Origin: Schleiferiaceae bacterium
Lineage (GTDB): Bacteria > Bacteroidota > Bacteroidia > Flavobacteriales > Schleiferiaceae
Assembly (NCBI GenBank): GCA_022565875.1
Contig: JAIULY010000011.1
Coordinates: 1-33,684, forward strand
DNA: 33,684 nucleotides
Direction of reading: 5' to 3'
Position numbers and translations under genes: made by a program. Every line of letters begins with the position of its first letter. Position 1 is the stretch's first letter. The notes under the pieces were generated by a model. It saw only the letters and a program-made list of their open reading frames with translations, made no database searches and was not told the DNA's origin. Shown here piece by piece: positions 24,405-32,944 of the stretch.

Positions 24405-25004
24405 TTATTCAGCAGCGGCTTCTTCAGCAACTTCTTCCTCGTCATCCACATCAGCAACTGCATTTCTAGAAGTTTTAATAGAAACGATAACAGCATTAGC
24501 AGCGTTGAGGATTTCGAATCCTTCAGAAGGCACTTGATTGACGCGAATAGCTTGACCAATTCTCAAGTTTTCGATATTCAAGTTGATACCATCAGGCAGG
24601 TTATCTGGAGTAGCTTTCACTTTCACTTTGCGGATAACTACTTTCATTTTACCCCCGTTGCGCACCCCTCTTGCAACCCCGATAAGGTTTACAGGGATTT
24701 CAACAGTAACAGGTTTACCATCGATCAATTGAATGAAGTCGATGTGCAAGATTTCGTCAGTAACCGGGTGGAACTGGATATCTTGCATTACAGCGTTAAC
24801 GGTTTTGCCATCAACAGTAATGGCAGCCATTTTGGCTTCTGGAGTGTATACCAAATCCTTGAAGGCCTTGGTGGGCGCACTAAAATGAATGGGAGCTTCT
24901 CCACCGTAAATAACACAGGGAACTAGGTCTTTTGAGCGAAGTGCTTTCGCTTCTTTTGAACCCAACTCTGTTCTGAGTGCACCTTCAATGATAACTGATT
25001 TCAT
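24405..25004 (-). CDS. rplY: 50S ribosomal protein L25/general stress protein Ctc
   Basis: A 199-residue long (CTC) form of L25, which binds 5S rRNA. The N-terminal domain shows MKSVIIEGALRTELGSKEAKALRSKDLVPCVIYGG and the conserved DIQFHPVTDEILHIDFIQL. The C-terminal beta domain carries VPVNLIG-like EIPVNLIGVARGVRNGG and ends in an acidic, Ala/Glu-rich tail. It lies 31 bp downstream of prs and 27 bp upstream of pth, in one operon. Confidence 0.96.
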   Translation of the reverse strand: MKSVIIEGALRTELGSKEAKALRSKDLVPCVIYGGEAPIHFSAPTKAFKDLVYTPEAKMAAITVDGKTVNAVMQDIQFHPVTDEILHIDFIQLIDGKPVTVEIPVNLIGVARGVRNGGKMKVVIRKVKVKATPDNLPDGINLNIENLRIGQAIRVNQVPSEGFEILNAANAVIVSIKTSRNAVADVDDEEEVAEEAAAE

Positions 25005-25035
25005 TATAAAAATGAATTAAGGTTTATACAAATTA

Positions 25036-25968
25036 TTACATGATGAAGTGTGAGCTAATCGATTCATGATAATGAACCTTTCTCATCACATCAGCAAATA
25101 GGTTTGCGACGCTAAGGACGCGGATTTTACTAGACTCTTTTTTCAGTGGAATGGTGTCTGTGACCACCATTTCCGTCAATGCTGAATTTTCGATACGCTC
25201 AATGGCGTTACCCGATAACACAGCATGTGTGCAATACGCTCTTACGCTCAAAGCACCTTGTTCCATCAACATGTCAGCGGCTTTGGTGATGGTGCCAGCC
25301 GTATCGGCCATATCATCAACCAACACCACATTGCGACCAGCAACATCTCCAATAACTGTCATCTTATCAATGACATTTGCTTTTTTGCGTTGCTTGTAGC
25401 AAATAACCACCTCAGCCTCCAAATGGCTTCCGTAAGCATTGGCGCGCTTAGAGCCCCCCATGTCTGGGGATGCAATGGTCAAGTCCTCCAGATTCAACGC
25501 TTTGATATCTGGCACGAACAAGCTCGAGGCAAACAAATGATCAATGGGCACATCAAAAAATCCTTGGATTTGATCGGCGTGCAAGTCCATAGTCATCACA
25601 CGCGTTGCTCCTGCTGCGCTCAACAAGTCAGCTACAAGCTTGGCGCCTATCGGCACACGGGGCTTGTCTTTACGATCTTGTCTGGCCCACCCAAAATAAG
25701 GGATAACAGCGGTAATGTGCTTTGCCGATGCGCGCTTTGCAGCGTCAATCATCAGCAACAATTCCATTAAATTCTCTGTGTGGCCGTTTGTTGTTTGAAT
25801 CAAAAACACGCGGCCTCCTCGAATGGATTCCTCAAATGAAGGCTGAAATTCACCGTCACTAAATTGGGTGATTGTGACCTTTCCTAAAGGCTGCCCGTAA
25901 GCATCTGCAATGTTTTCTGCGAGATACATGGTATTCCTTCCTGAAAAAAGTTTAGCTATTGGCGTCAT
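25036..25968 (-). CDS. prs: Ribose-phosphate pyrophosphokinase
   Basis: Makes PRPP from ribose 5-phosphate and ATP for nucleotide, His and Trp synthesis. In the 310-residue product: FSDGEFQPSFEESIRGGRVF, the catalytic RQDRKDKPR loop (near 95-103), MTMDLHADQIQGFFDVPIDHL (metal-binding DLH region), and the PRPP-binding VVLVDDMADTAGTI loop. Length is normal for class I enzymes. It is first in the operon prs-rplY-pth. A -7 element (TACATTTG, minus, 26023-26030) sits 55 bp upstream. Confidence 0.97.
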   Translation of the reverse strand: MTPIAKLFSGRNTMYLAENIADAYGQPLGKVTITQFSDGEFQPSFEESIRGGRVFLIQTTNGHTENLMELLLMIDAAKRASAKHITAVIPYFGWARQDRKDKPRVPIGAKLVADLLSAAGATRVMTMDLHADQIQGFFDVPIDHLFASSLFVPDIKALNLEDLTIASPDMGGSKRANAYGSHLEAEVVICYKQRKKANVIDKMTVIGDVAGRNVVLVDDMADTAGTITKAADMLMEQGALSVRAYCTHAVLSGNAIERIENSALTEMVVTDTIPLKKESSKIRVLSVANLFADVMRKVHYHESISSHFIM

Positions 25969-26022
25969 TTTTATTTTAAAATTGGAGTTTCTCCGGTTTT
26001 AAAGCCTTCTTTTTGAGGGCTG

Positions 26023-26030
26023 CAAATGTA
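26023..26030 (-). promoter_or_regulatory. Candidate -7 element for the prs-rplY-pth operon
   Basis: The minus strand reads TACATTTG, a full TAnnTTTG match, 55 bp upstream of the prs ATG. No -33 TTG is seen at 20-bp spacing. Confidence 0.5.
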
Positions 26031-26128
26031 AAAAGAATTATTGTATCGATTGTAGTTCTCAACAAAAAATCTTTTCACTCTTTTTTGTGGCTTTTCATCG
26101 CTGGCTTTACCAACCGCATGACCACGGT

Positions 26129-26160
26129 AAAAAAAAACGCCGCACATTACATGTACGGCG
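26129..26160 (-). terminator. Intrinsic terminator after tyrS
   Basis: CGCCGCACAT (26138-26147) pairs with ATGTACGGCG (26151-26160) with one wobble and a 3-nt loop. On the minus strand it is followed by nine T (A-tract 26129-26137). It lies directly after the tyrS stop at 26169. Confidence 0.9.
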
Positions 26161-26168
26161 CTATTACT

Positions 26169-27464
26169 TTAATTTACAATGAGTAAATAATAATTCTTTT
26201 TCCCCTTCTGTGCCAACAGATAACGGTCGTTGAGCAAATCTGCCATTCCCACTACCTTATCTATTCCCACCTTGGTTTTGTTTATGGAAACCCCGTTGGC
26301 CTGAATCATTTTTCGGGCTTCGCCTTTGGAGGAAAAAACTCCGGTTGACTCACCTAACAAGGCTACAATATCAAGACCTGCTGCTAACTCAGAGCGTTCC
26401 ACCTCAAATTGGGGTACGCCCTCAAAGATTTGCAACAATGTGTTAGAGTCAATTTCGCGGAGAATGGTCTCGGTGGCTTTGCCAAACAAAATTTCTGATG
26501 CTTTTTGTGCTTGAAGCAAATCGGCTGGACTGTGTACTCTTGCCGTGAGCTCCTCGGCCAAGTGACGTTGCAAGGTGCGCAAATGGGGTGCTTCTTGGTG
26601 TTCCGCAATCAGGGCTTCAATCTCTTTTCTCGTTTTTAACGAAAATATTTTGATGTAGCTCTCTGCATCAATATCGGCTGTGTTCAGCCAAAATTGGTAA
26701 AACTGATACGGCGAAGTTTTTTCTGGATCCAACCAAATGTTACCCGTTTCTGTTTTTCCAAATTTTGTGCCATCTGCCTTCTTTATTAATGGTGCGGTAA
26801 GCGCAAAAGCGTTACCCCCCTCTACCCTTCTGATGAGCTCTGTTCCTGTGGTAATGTTCCCCCACTGATCACTGCCGCCCATTTGAATTTTACAATTCAA
26901 GGTTTTGTATAAATGCAGAAAGTCGTATCCCTGTACCAATTGATAGGTGAACTCTGTAAAAGACATGCCCTCACCGGAATCGGGCGCGAGGCGTTTTTTC
27001 ACAGAATCTTTGGCCATCATATAATTTACTGTAATGTGCTTGCCCACTTCTCGAATGAAATCCAAAAAGCTAAAATTTTGCATCCAATCGTAATTATTGA
27101 CCATGACGGCCTTATTTTCGGCTTCACTAGTGAAGTCCAAAAACTTTTCTAATTGTGTTTGGATGGCTTTTTGGTTGTAGCGCAGTGTTTCTAAATCTAG
27201 TAAGTTGCGCTCTTGCGATTTTCCGGACGGGTCGCCGATCATACCGGTCGCGCCGCCGATCAACACCACAGGACGATGCCCGCACTGCTGCATGTGGCAC
27301 AAAATCATTACGCCTACCAAGTGGCCGATGTGCAAAGAATCTGCTGTTGGATCAATCCCCACATAGCCCGAAGTCATTTCTTTTTCGAGTATGTCTTCAG
27401 TTCCCGGCATGATGTCGTGCAACATGCCTCTCCAACGCAATTCTTCTACAAAATTTTTAGTCAT
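26169..27464 (-). CDS. tyrS: Tyrosyl-tRNA synthetase
   Basis: Charges tRNA-Tyr. The 431-residue class I synthetase has the HIGH motif as LHIGHLVG (near residue 42), [17 protein letters not shown], the tyrosine/tRNA region [32 protein letters not shown], the KMSKS-type loop as KFGKTETG, and a C-terminal S4 RNA-binding domain ([20 protein letters not shown]). It is followed by a strong terminator and is divergent from the SDR gene across 77 bp. Confidence 0.97.
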   Translation of the reverse strand: MTKNFVEELRWRGMLHDIMPGTEDILEKEMTSGYVGIDPTADSLHIGHLVGVMILCHMQQCGHRPVVLIGGATGMIGDPSGKSQERNLLDLETLRYNQKAIQTQLEKFLDFTSEAENKAVMVNNYDWMQNFSFLDFIREVGKHITVNYMMAKDSVKKRLAPDSGEGMSFTEFTYQLVQGYDFLHLYKTLNCKIQMGGSDQWGNITTGTELIRRVEGGNAFALTAPLIKKADGTKFGKTETGNIWLDPEKTSPYQFYQFWLNTADIDAESYIKIFSLKTRKEIEALIAEHQEAPHLRTLQRHLAEELTARVHSPADLLQAQKASEILFGKATETILREIDSNTLLQIFEGVPQFEVERSELAAGLDIVALLGESTGVFSSKGEARKMIQANGVSINKTKVGIDKVVGMADLLNDRYLLAQKGKKNYYLLIVN

Positions 27465-27506
27465 AACAACGCTTCACATTAGAAGCTGCGAAAGTAATAA
27501 ATATAG

Positions 27507-27537
27507 TTGGGGGCGGTGCGCATTATCGCTATTTTTG
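27507..27537 (+). promoter_or_regulatory. Bacteroidota-type promoter of the SDR gene
   Basis: TTG at 27507-27509 and TATTTTTG at 27530-27537 are separated by exactly 20 bp, a full consensus match. The -7 element ends 4 bp before the ATG at 27542, so the mRNA is probably leaderless. Confidence 0.75.
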
Positions 27538-27541
27538 CAAC

Positions 27542-28333
27542 ATGATACAATTAAACCTCCTCCACAAGAATGCCGTAGTGTGCGGCAGTACGCAAGGCAT
27601 CGGCCTTGCAGCAGCAAAAGAACTTGCTGATATGGGCGCCAACGTAACATTACTTGCCCGAAACGAAGAAAAACTGCAAGCAGCTGTAGCAACCCTCAGC
27701 GCCACAAAGCATCAAAAACACGGGTATGCTGTGGCTGATTTCTCCAAGCCAAATACTGTTGCCGATGCCATCGCCAAGGTTTTAGAGAAAAATCAAGCCA
27801 TTCACATCTTAATAAACAACACGGGCGGCCCTCCCGGTGGCCCCATTGCTGATGCCACTCCTGAAGCCTTTACCGCTGCATTCGACAGTCACTTAATTTG
27901 CAATCATATCCTAACCACAGCCTGCATTCCGGGCATGAAGTCCGATGGTTACGGACGTATTGTTAACGTGATATCGACGAGTGTAAAAGCACCTTTGTCA
28001 GGACTAGGTGTAAGCAACACCATACGTGCGGCTGTAGCTAATTGGAGCAAAACCATGGCCAATGAGCTCGGGCCATTCGGGATTACTGTGAATAATGTTT
28101 TGCCTGGCGCAACAGAAACCGAACGCCTCACGAGTATTATTTCAACCAAAGCATCAAAAACCGGAAAAGAAGAAGCGGCTGTTGTAACAGCTATGCAACA
28201 AGAGGTTCCCCTCAAACGCTTTGGCAAACCTGAAGAAATTGGCCAAGCTATTGCCTTTTTGGCGAGTCCTGCTGCTGCTTATATTTCGGGCATCAACTTG
28301 CCTGTGGATGGTGGAAGAACGGCCAGTTTGTAA
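27542..28333 (+). CDS. Short-chain dehydrogenase/reductase with atypical active site
   Basis: A 263-residue SDR with the nucleotide-binding motif CGSTQGIG (G15-G21), LARNEEKL after strand 2 (fits NADP(H)), and NNTG in place of NNAG. The active-site serine lies in VISTSVKAP, and PLKRFGKPEEIGQAIAFLASPAAAYISGINLPVDGG ends the fold. The YxxxK catalytic pair is not present: the aligned stretch reads SNTIRAAVANW, so Tyr is replaced by Ser and Lys by Arg. This form recurs in a divergent SDR group, which may use a different mechanism or lack oxidoreductase activity. It has its own promoter at 27507-27537. Substrate unknown. Confidence 0.9.
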   Translation: MIQLNLLHKNAVVCGSTQGIGLAAAKELADMGANVTLLARNEEKLQAAVATLSATKHQKHGYAVADFSKPNTVADAIAKVLEKNQAIHILINNTGGPPGGPIADATPEAFTAAFDSHLICNHILTTACIPGMKSDGYGRIVNVISTSVKAPLSGLGVSNTIRAAVANWSKTMANELGPFGITVNNVLPGATETERLTSIISTKASKTGKEEAAVVTAMQQEVPLKRFGKPEEIGQAIAFLASPAAAYISGINLPVDGGRTASL

Positions 28334-28418
28334 CACAAGAAACCTCCGTTTTACTGTTTGAGGGGGAGTTTACTTAAATGCTGCCTTTCTTGCGCCAACT
28401 TAAAAATGCTCAAAGAGA

Positions 28419-29243
28419 ATGCGAACATTCAAAAAGATTCCCAATCGAAATGCGCTTTTATGGGTGTGTGGCATGCTCATTTTCGGATTGCCCCAATTCG
28501 GTTTTTGCCAAGGCAATGACAGTACCTTTAAATACAGCGAAACGTTGCGCTGGCCCAGTAGCAGGGATTGGATGCGGACAGGAGTCGCTCTGGGGACTAC
28601 CGGGGCGAGCGTCTTGCTATTTCAACAGTATGCCAAAGTCCCCACTTCGCAAGATGTGGCAAAAATCGCAGGTAGGCACCGTTATATCGGCGAGCAGCGA
28701 AAGGGTTATGGTGCACTTAGCGATGCCCTATTGATTGGGAGCGTGGCACTCCCTGCGCTGTACGCTTTGACCATTACAACACAGCAAGACCGGGTTGATT
28801 GGGCTGTAGGATTTGGGGAAGCCTTGTGTTACACATTTGCCATCAACCAATTGACAAAAACAATTGTCACTGCTCCACGACCTTATGTGGTAACACTTGA
28901 CCCCGCTGCACTCGATCAGCGGAGTGGGGCTTCCTTTTTCTCTGGGCACGCCGCGGTGGCTGGAGCAGCTGCCTCTTACTTCTTGTTTCGTTTTTCCGAT
29001 TGGGGAAATTCGCGCCATCGTGGGTGGTGGTTAGCTGGCGCTGGTGTACTCGCCACAGCCGCCGCGGGGAGTCGTGTAGTCGCTAGAAATCACTTTCCAG
29101 AAGATGTTATCACAGGGTTAGCCGTTGGCACTACCGTTAGTTATCTTACCTATCGCTTGCAACGCTCCAACAAAACAAAAGTAACTGCGGCACCCAATGC
29201 ATTAGGCGGTGGGCATTTTTCTGTTGTGTTTGAATGGCAATAG
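28419..29243 (+). CDS. PAP2-superfamily membrane phosphatase
   Basis: A 274-residue protein with an N-terminal signal-like segment (NALLWVCGMLIFGLPQFGFCQ), several hydrophobic segments and the three phosphatase motifs: KTIVTAPRP (KxxxxxxRP), SFFSGHAA (P/SSGH form) and SRVVARNHFPEDVITG (SRxxxxxHxxxD). The histidines of motifs 2 and 3 form the catalytic pair. PAP2 enzymes in bacteria remove phosphate from lipids such as undecaprenyl diphosphate or lipid A; which applies here is not visible. A different frame also gives an open stretch at 28378-28734, but only this frame has the family motifs. It starts 85 bp after the SDR stop. Confidence 0.9.
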   Translation: MRTFKKIPNRNALLWVCGMLIFGLPQFGFCQGNDSTFKYSETLRWPSSRDWMRTGVALGTTGASVLLFQQYAKVPTSQDVAKIAGRHRYIGEQRKGYGALSDALLIGSVALPALYALTITTQQDRVDWAVGFGEALCYTFAINQLTKTIVTAPRPYVVTLDPAALDQRSGASFFSGHAAVAGAAASYFLFRFSDWGNSRHRGWWLAGAGVLATAAAGSRVVARNHFPEDVITGLAVGTTVSYLTYRLQRSNKTKVTAAPNALGGGHFSVVFEWQ

Positions 29244-29377
29244 GCTCGAAGGAACAAAAAGTATAACACAAACAAAACCACACCCCCATTTGGGTTGATA
29301 ATCTTAGAAAAATAGCACCAAAAATCACCGAAAAACCCTGCTAGTTTTCGGATATTTGCACACACAAAACTTAGGCA

Positions 29378-30652
29378 ATGGCTTCAAAATTTCAAAATGT
29401 TACCGGTACCCGCGATTTCTCTCCTATTGAAATGGCGCGCCGCAATTATATCATCGACACCATAAAAAGTGCGTTTTTGAATTTCGGCTTTCAACAGATT
29501 GAGACGCCGGCATTGGAAAACCTCAATACCCTTACAGGTAAGTACGGCGAAGAGGGTGATCGATTGATTTACAAGATCCTGAATTCCGGTGATTTTCTAA
29601 AAAAAGTAAACGCAGACGATATAGCCGCTGCAGACAGCGTTAAAGTATTGCCTCAGTTATCCGAAAAAGCACTCCGCTATGACCTTACCGTTCCATTTGC
29701 TCGGTATGTGGTGCAACACCAATCAGAATTTACGTTGCCTTTCAAGCGTTTTCAAATTCAACCGGTATGGCGTGCCGATCGTCCACAAAAAGGGCGATAC
29801 CGCGAATTTTACCAATGCGATGCCGATGTGGTGGGCGCAAAATCACACTTTCAAGAAGTAGAATTATTGCAAATCTACCTGCGCGTTTTCGAAAATTTGG
29901 GTCTCCCGGTTACTATAAAAATCAATCACCGCGGTATTCTAACGGCGTTAGCGCATTACCTCGACGCTGCCGATCAAGCGACAGCCATTATCACTGCAAT
30001 TGACAAACTCGATAAAATTGGCATCGAAAAAGTACTCGCTGAAATTGGTGCCTTGGGAGTTACAGCGGACAAATTGGCTGCACTTCGCGTGCTGCTATCA
30101 CCATCTAGCGAAAGCAATGCAGAAAAAATGAATAGTGTAGCGGCAACTCTTGGTACCGATGCGCACGCAGCATTAGCCATTACAGAACTCACGGCCATTT
30201 TCGAGCTTTTGGCAAAAGTAGCATCCAAAAACGCTACAAACGTGGCCTTTGACATCACATTAGCGCGCGGACTCAACTATTATACAGGGGCCATTTTTGA
30301 AGTACAGGCACACGGCGCCGGCCTTGGCAGCATCGGCGGTGGAGGACGCTACGACGATTTAACCGGAATTTTTGGATTGCCCAATCTTCCAGGTATCGGC
30401 ATTTCCTTTGGCCTCGATCGCATCTACTTAGCGCTTGAAATTTTAGATTTATTCCCAAAGGAAAACGAGCAACACATTCGGGTTCTATTTGTGAATTTCG
30501 GTGGCGCTGCGGCTGAATACGCTTTCGAAATAGCCACACATTTGCGCAACGAAAACATCGCTTGCGAAATGTATCCCACATCAGCAAAAATCAAAAAACA
30601 ATTTGATTATGCTAACAAAAACAACATTCCCTATGTGGCTATTGCCGGTTAA
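29378..30652 (+). CDS. hisS: Histidyl-tRNA synthetase, ending early at an in-frame TAA
   Basis: Charges tRNA-His. The class II catalytic domain is complete: TGTRDFSP at the N-terminus, LRYDLTVPFARYV, motif 2 (WRADRPQKGRYREFYQCDADVVG), histidine-A motif LARGLNYYTGAIFEV, and motif 3 (GIGISFGLDRIYLAL). The anticodon-binding domain follows, but the frame stops at TAA (30650-30652) after VAIAG. The same frame then continues for 31 codons to TAG at 30746-30748, with LKNMATGAQ resembling the normal HisRS tail. Full length would be 456 residues against 424 here. One base change (GAA to TAA) would explain this. It may be a true nonsense mutation, a read-through stop or a sequence error. Confidence 0.93.
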   Translation: MASKFQNVTGTRDFSPIEMARRNYIIDTIKSAFLNFGFQQIETPALENLNTLTGKYGEEGDRLIYKILNSGDFLKKVNADDIAAADSVKVLPQLSEKALRYDLTVPFARYVVQHQSEFTLPFKRFQIQPVWRADRPQKGRYREFYQCDADVVGAKSHFQEVELLQIYLRVFENLGLPVTIKINHRGILTALAHYLDAADQATAIITAIDKLDKIGIEKVLAEIGALGVTADKLAALRVLLSPSSESNAEKMNSVAATLGTDAHAALAITELTAIFELLAKVASKNATNVAFDITLARGLNYYTGAIFEVQAHGAGLGSIGGGGRYDDLTGIFGLPNLPGIGISFGLDRIYLALEILDLFPKENEQHIRVLFVNFGGAAAEYAFEIATHLRNENIACEMYPTSAKIKKQFDYANKNNIPYVAIAG

Positions 30653-30748
30653 GACGAGGTGGGCCACCAAACCATTGTATTGAAAAACATGGCCACCGGA
30701 GCGCAAGAGTCAGTGCCGAAAAATGGACTATCACTGGTTATAAAGTAG
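30653..30748 (+). pseudogene. hisS: Severed 3' end of hisS (31 codons after the in-frame stop)
   Basis: Read in the hisS frame, this stretch gives DEVGHQTIVLKNMATGAQ and 13 further residues before TAG. The LKN-x-x-TG-x-Q pattern is that of the last strand and helix of the HisRS anticodon-binding domain. There is no start codon of its own at the front. It is probably the true end of the gene above, disconnected by the TAA. Confidence 0.7.
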
Positions 30749-30752
30749 GGAG

Positions 30753-30787
30753 TAGGGAAGCGGCGTTTTCGCGAGGGGTTTATGCCT
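30753..30787 (+). repeat. 35-bp box, copy 1
   Basis: It begins TAGGGAAGCGGCG and ends GGGGTTTATGCCT, and matches 32769-32803 at 32 of 35 positions with no gap. Confidence 0.8.
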
Positions 30788-30790
30788 GAT

Positions 30791-30891
30791 GGTTCACCAC
30801 GGGGGACACTGGGATCACTGTGTGGCGCGGGGAATATGTGTTTTCAATTCTCAGTGTCACACCGTGCCTTCTCCGTGCGCTCTGTGAAACC
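30791..30891. repeat. Imperfect inverted repeat of the CACGGAG family
   Basis: The left arm (30791-30824) begins GGTTCACCACGGGGG. The reverse complement of the right arm (30851-30891) begins GGTTTCACAGAGCGCACGG. Both are degenerate chains of CACNG-type heptamers, as found in many environmental bacterial genomes. Confidence 0.5.
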
Positions 30892-30940
30892 AAAAAGAGC
30901 GTGAAATGAATAACAGAAGTCAAGTCGCCGATAATGCCGA

Positions 30941-31065
30941 GCCTAACTCCCTAACTTCCAAACTCCCAAACCGTATGGAAAGATGCGCGGAATGAATAAC
31001 GCTTTGTTTCCCGAGTCTGGCGGGGACAAGCCCCGCCCCTACAGAATCCGTAATGCAACACGATC
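30941..31065 (+). repeat. Long direct repeat, copy 1
   Basis: 125 bp starting GCCTAACTCCC and ending CACGATC, closely matching 33308-33424 except for a short length difference near the start. It includes the perfect hairpin GGCGGGG-ACAAG-CCCCGCC at 31019-31037. The pair flanks the Nramp gene. Confidence 0.9.
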
Positions 31066-31119
31066 CTACCAAAACGGCCCGTGGAATGAATATCTCAACG
31101 TCGTTCATGCACACGCCTC

Positions 31120-31143
31120 GCCTAACTTCCAAACTCCCAAACC
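31120..31143 (+). repeat. Partial third copy of the long direct repeat
   Basis: This is the first 24 bp of the unit (CCTAACTTCCAAACTCCC core), 55 bp after copy 1. The hairpin part is absent. Confidence 0.65.
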
Positions 31144-31295
31144 ACTCCGATAGTTTTTTCACCACGGCGTTCACGGGGAATTTTTGTCGATTCGGTGAGT
31201 CGATTTATCCTTCGTGAACCTTTGTGCGTACTTAATGCAACTTCGTGCTCCAAAAAAAGAATCGCAGAATAAATAAAAAATATCAACACCTTCTT

Positions 31296-32534
31296 CTACC
31301 ATAACAATAGCACCAAATAAGCGATCGTAAATATCACTAAGAAAAATATCCCTAGAATACTCAAACCTTTCAAAAAATTATTTGGCCGAGCTTCTTTGGG
31401 AAATGTGGCGTCAAATACCTCGCGGTAGTTAAACCATGCTATAATTGGCGCAATTACAAAAGAAATTCCTGTAGCAATGCTCAGTAAAAGTTTCATCTCA
31501 TCGGCAAAAAACTGAATGATAAACACCGCGCCAATGGCAAGAATAATGATAATATAAAAATAACTTGAGCGTTGCCAGTCGGGACGCAACAGTTGGAAAC
31601 TCTCTTGCAACACCCGCCCATAACCGTCAAAAACCGTAATCGTAGTGCTCAACATAATGGAAAAAGCACTGACCAAAATCACCCAATAACTCCATGACCC
31701 TAAATTACTGGTATACAAATCCAATAGCTTTTGAACAAACCCCACGGCACCACTCGGGAACTGCTCAGCTGGAAAATACATCAAGCGTGCACCTAAGACC
31801 AAAAACACCAAGGCCAAGACAGCAGAAATGATGTAACCCACTCGGAAATCTAATAAGGTTTGTTGCAAAGAAGGACGAAAACCAGTATCCCTAATTTTTT
31901 CTACGGTCCACACACTATTCCAAGTGCTCAAATCTACTGCTGTTGGCATCCAGCCCATTAAAGCTACAATGAAAACTATGTGTTGTGCATCGTCCCACCA
32001 CACTTTTGGCTCAAAAGTAGGCGCCGTTACCACAGGGTGTTGCAGTGCGATGACAAGTGCTAGTAGCGTAGATAGCAATAAACAGAGTGCCACTATTTTT
32101 ACTGCATTATCAAGTGCTCGAAATTTACCAATAAACAACAGCGCAATTGCAGCAACAAAAAGCAGGATGGTCAACAAATACAGCGGATGCGGCCAGCCTA
32201 TGAGTTCTGCTAGCAAGGCCGATGTAACCACCGAAACGCCAGCTGTCACGGTAAACATGGATAAAAAAACGGTGATAACATAAATGCGTAAAGTCCACTT
32301 ACTCCGTTGATAATAACCTACCAACAAACTCTTTCCTGTAATATTGGCATAGCGACTACCATACTCAAAAAATGGATATTTAAACAGGTTGGCCAACACC
32401 ACCGCCCAAACCAATCCATAGCCAAACTCAGCACCAGCCTGTGTGCTTTGCACCAAATGAGAGACCCCAATTGCGGTAGCGGCAAATAAAATTCCAGGTC
32501 CAAACAGCCGATTGATTTTTCCCATTAACTTCAT
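31296..32534 (-). CDS. Divergent Nramp-family membrane transporter
   Basis: A 412-residue protein with about eleven hydrophobic segments and the Nramp/APC fold layout. The N-terminus GPGILFAATAIGVSHLVQSTQAGAEFG aligns with TM1, and VALMGWMPTAVDLSTWNS with TM6. The metal ligands of true Nramp proteins are not conserved: the TM1 DPGN position reads GVSH and the TM6 MPH motif reads MPT. It is therefore unlikely to move manganese or iron in the usual way; another ion or solute is possible. The start may be 32534 or the ATG at 32525. It stands alone between two repeat-rich spacers, one with a long direct repeat copy on each side. Confidence 0.85.
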   Translation of the reverse strand: MKLMGKINRLFGPGILFAATAIGVSHLVQSTQAGAEFGYGLVWAVVLANLFKYPFFEYGSRYANITGKSLLVGYYQRSKWTLRIYVITVFLSMFTVTAGVSVVTSALLAELIGWPHPLYLLTILLFVAAIALLFIGKFRALDNAVKIVALCLLLSTLLALVIALQHPVVTAPTFEPKVWWDDAQHIVFIVALMGWMPTAVDLSTWNSVWTVEKIRDTGFRPSLQQTLLDFRVGYIISAVLALVFLVLGARLMYFPAEQFPSGAVGFVQKLLDLYTSNLGSWSYWVILVSAFSIMLSTTITVFDGYGRVLQESFQLLRPDWQRSSYFYIIIILAIGAVFIIQFFADEMKLLLSIATGISFVIAPIIAWFNYREVFDATFPKEARPNNFLKGLSILGIFFLVIFTIAYLVLLLW

Positions 32535-32662
32535 TTGGCAAATAAAAACAGAAAGTTTCTAGCGAGCAAGTCTTTCCTTCATTTCTACGTTACCACTACG
32601 CTCGTAGAATTTTTGCGCGATACAGGGAAGGTTTGCAGAGTTGTTGATGCGTTTCCGTAAAG

Positions 32663-32757
32663 GGTTTAGAGGCGCTGACGCGCCTAGGTTTAGAGCAGCA
32701 GGCTAAGGCGCCTGCTGTTTGGGTTTAGACAGGTCGGCTGGCGCCACCCTTGGTTTA
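32663..32757 (+). repeat. 95-bp module, copy 1
   Basis: Four GGTTTA boxes enclosing three hairpin-forming segments. The same order and exact length recur at 32945-33039 with scattered substitutions, several of which preserve stem pairing (for example CAGCAGGC/GCCTGCTG against GCAGGC/GCCTGC). Confidence 0.85.
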
Positions 32758-32768
32758 GAGGGGGGAAA

Positions 32769-32803
32769 TAGGGATACGGCGTTTTCGAGAGGGGTTTATG
32801 CCT
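32769..32803 (+). repeat. 35-bp box, copy 2
   Basis: Matches 30753-30787 at 32 of 35 positions. It lies inside the GGTTTA array and includes its fifth box. Confidence 0.8.
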
Positions 32804-32944
32804 TCGGCTGGGGTTTATCGCTGCGCGGGCTCCGCCCTTGCTCGCAGTTTATTGCGTGCGCCTGGCGGCGCGCGCAGGTTTATGGAGTGTGTTTGGGGGA
32901 TGTGAGGGGGATTGTGATTTGTAGCGGTGTGCCGTTTCCCAATT

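Larger units (their letters stand above)
30749..31295. other. Gene-free, repeat-rich spacer between hisS and the Nramp gene
   Basis: No gene is supported. It holds a 35-bp box (30753-30787), an imperfect inverted repeat (30791-30891), one copy of the long direct repeat with a GC-rich hairpin (30941-31065), a partial copy of its first half (31120-31143) and a degenerate CACGG-type segment (31153-31260). The open frame on the minus strand at 30920-31174 only reads through the repeats. Confidence 0.75.

Noticed and set aside
28378-28734. Open frame of 118 codons at the start of the PAP2 gene
   Set aside because: It overlaps the PAP2 gene in another frame. Only the frame starting at 28419 has phosphatase motifs and a signal-like N-terminus.
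29328-29351. Hairpin CCGAAAA/TTTTCGG before hisS as a riboswitch or T-box
   Set aside because: It has a single 7-bp AT-rich stem with a 10-nt loop and overlaps the likely promoter region. No T-box or other leader features are present.
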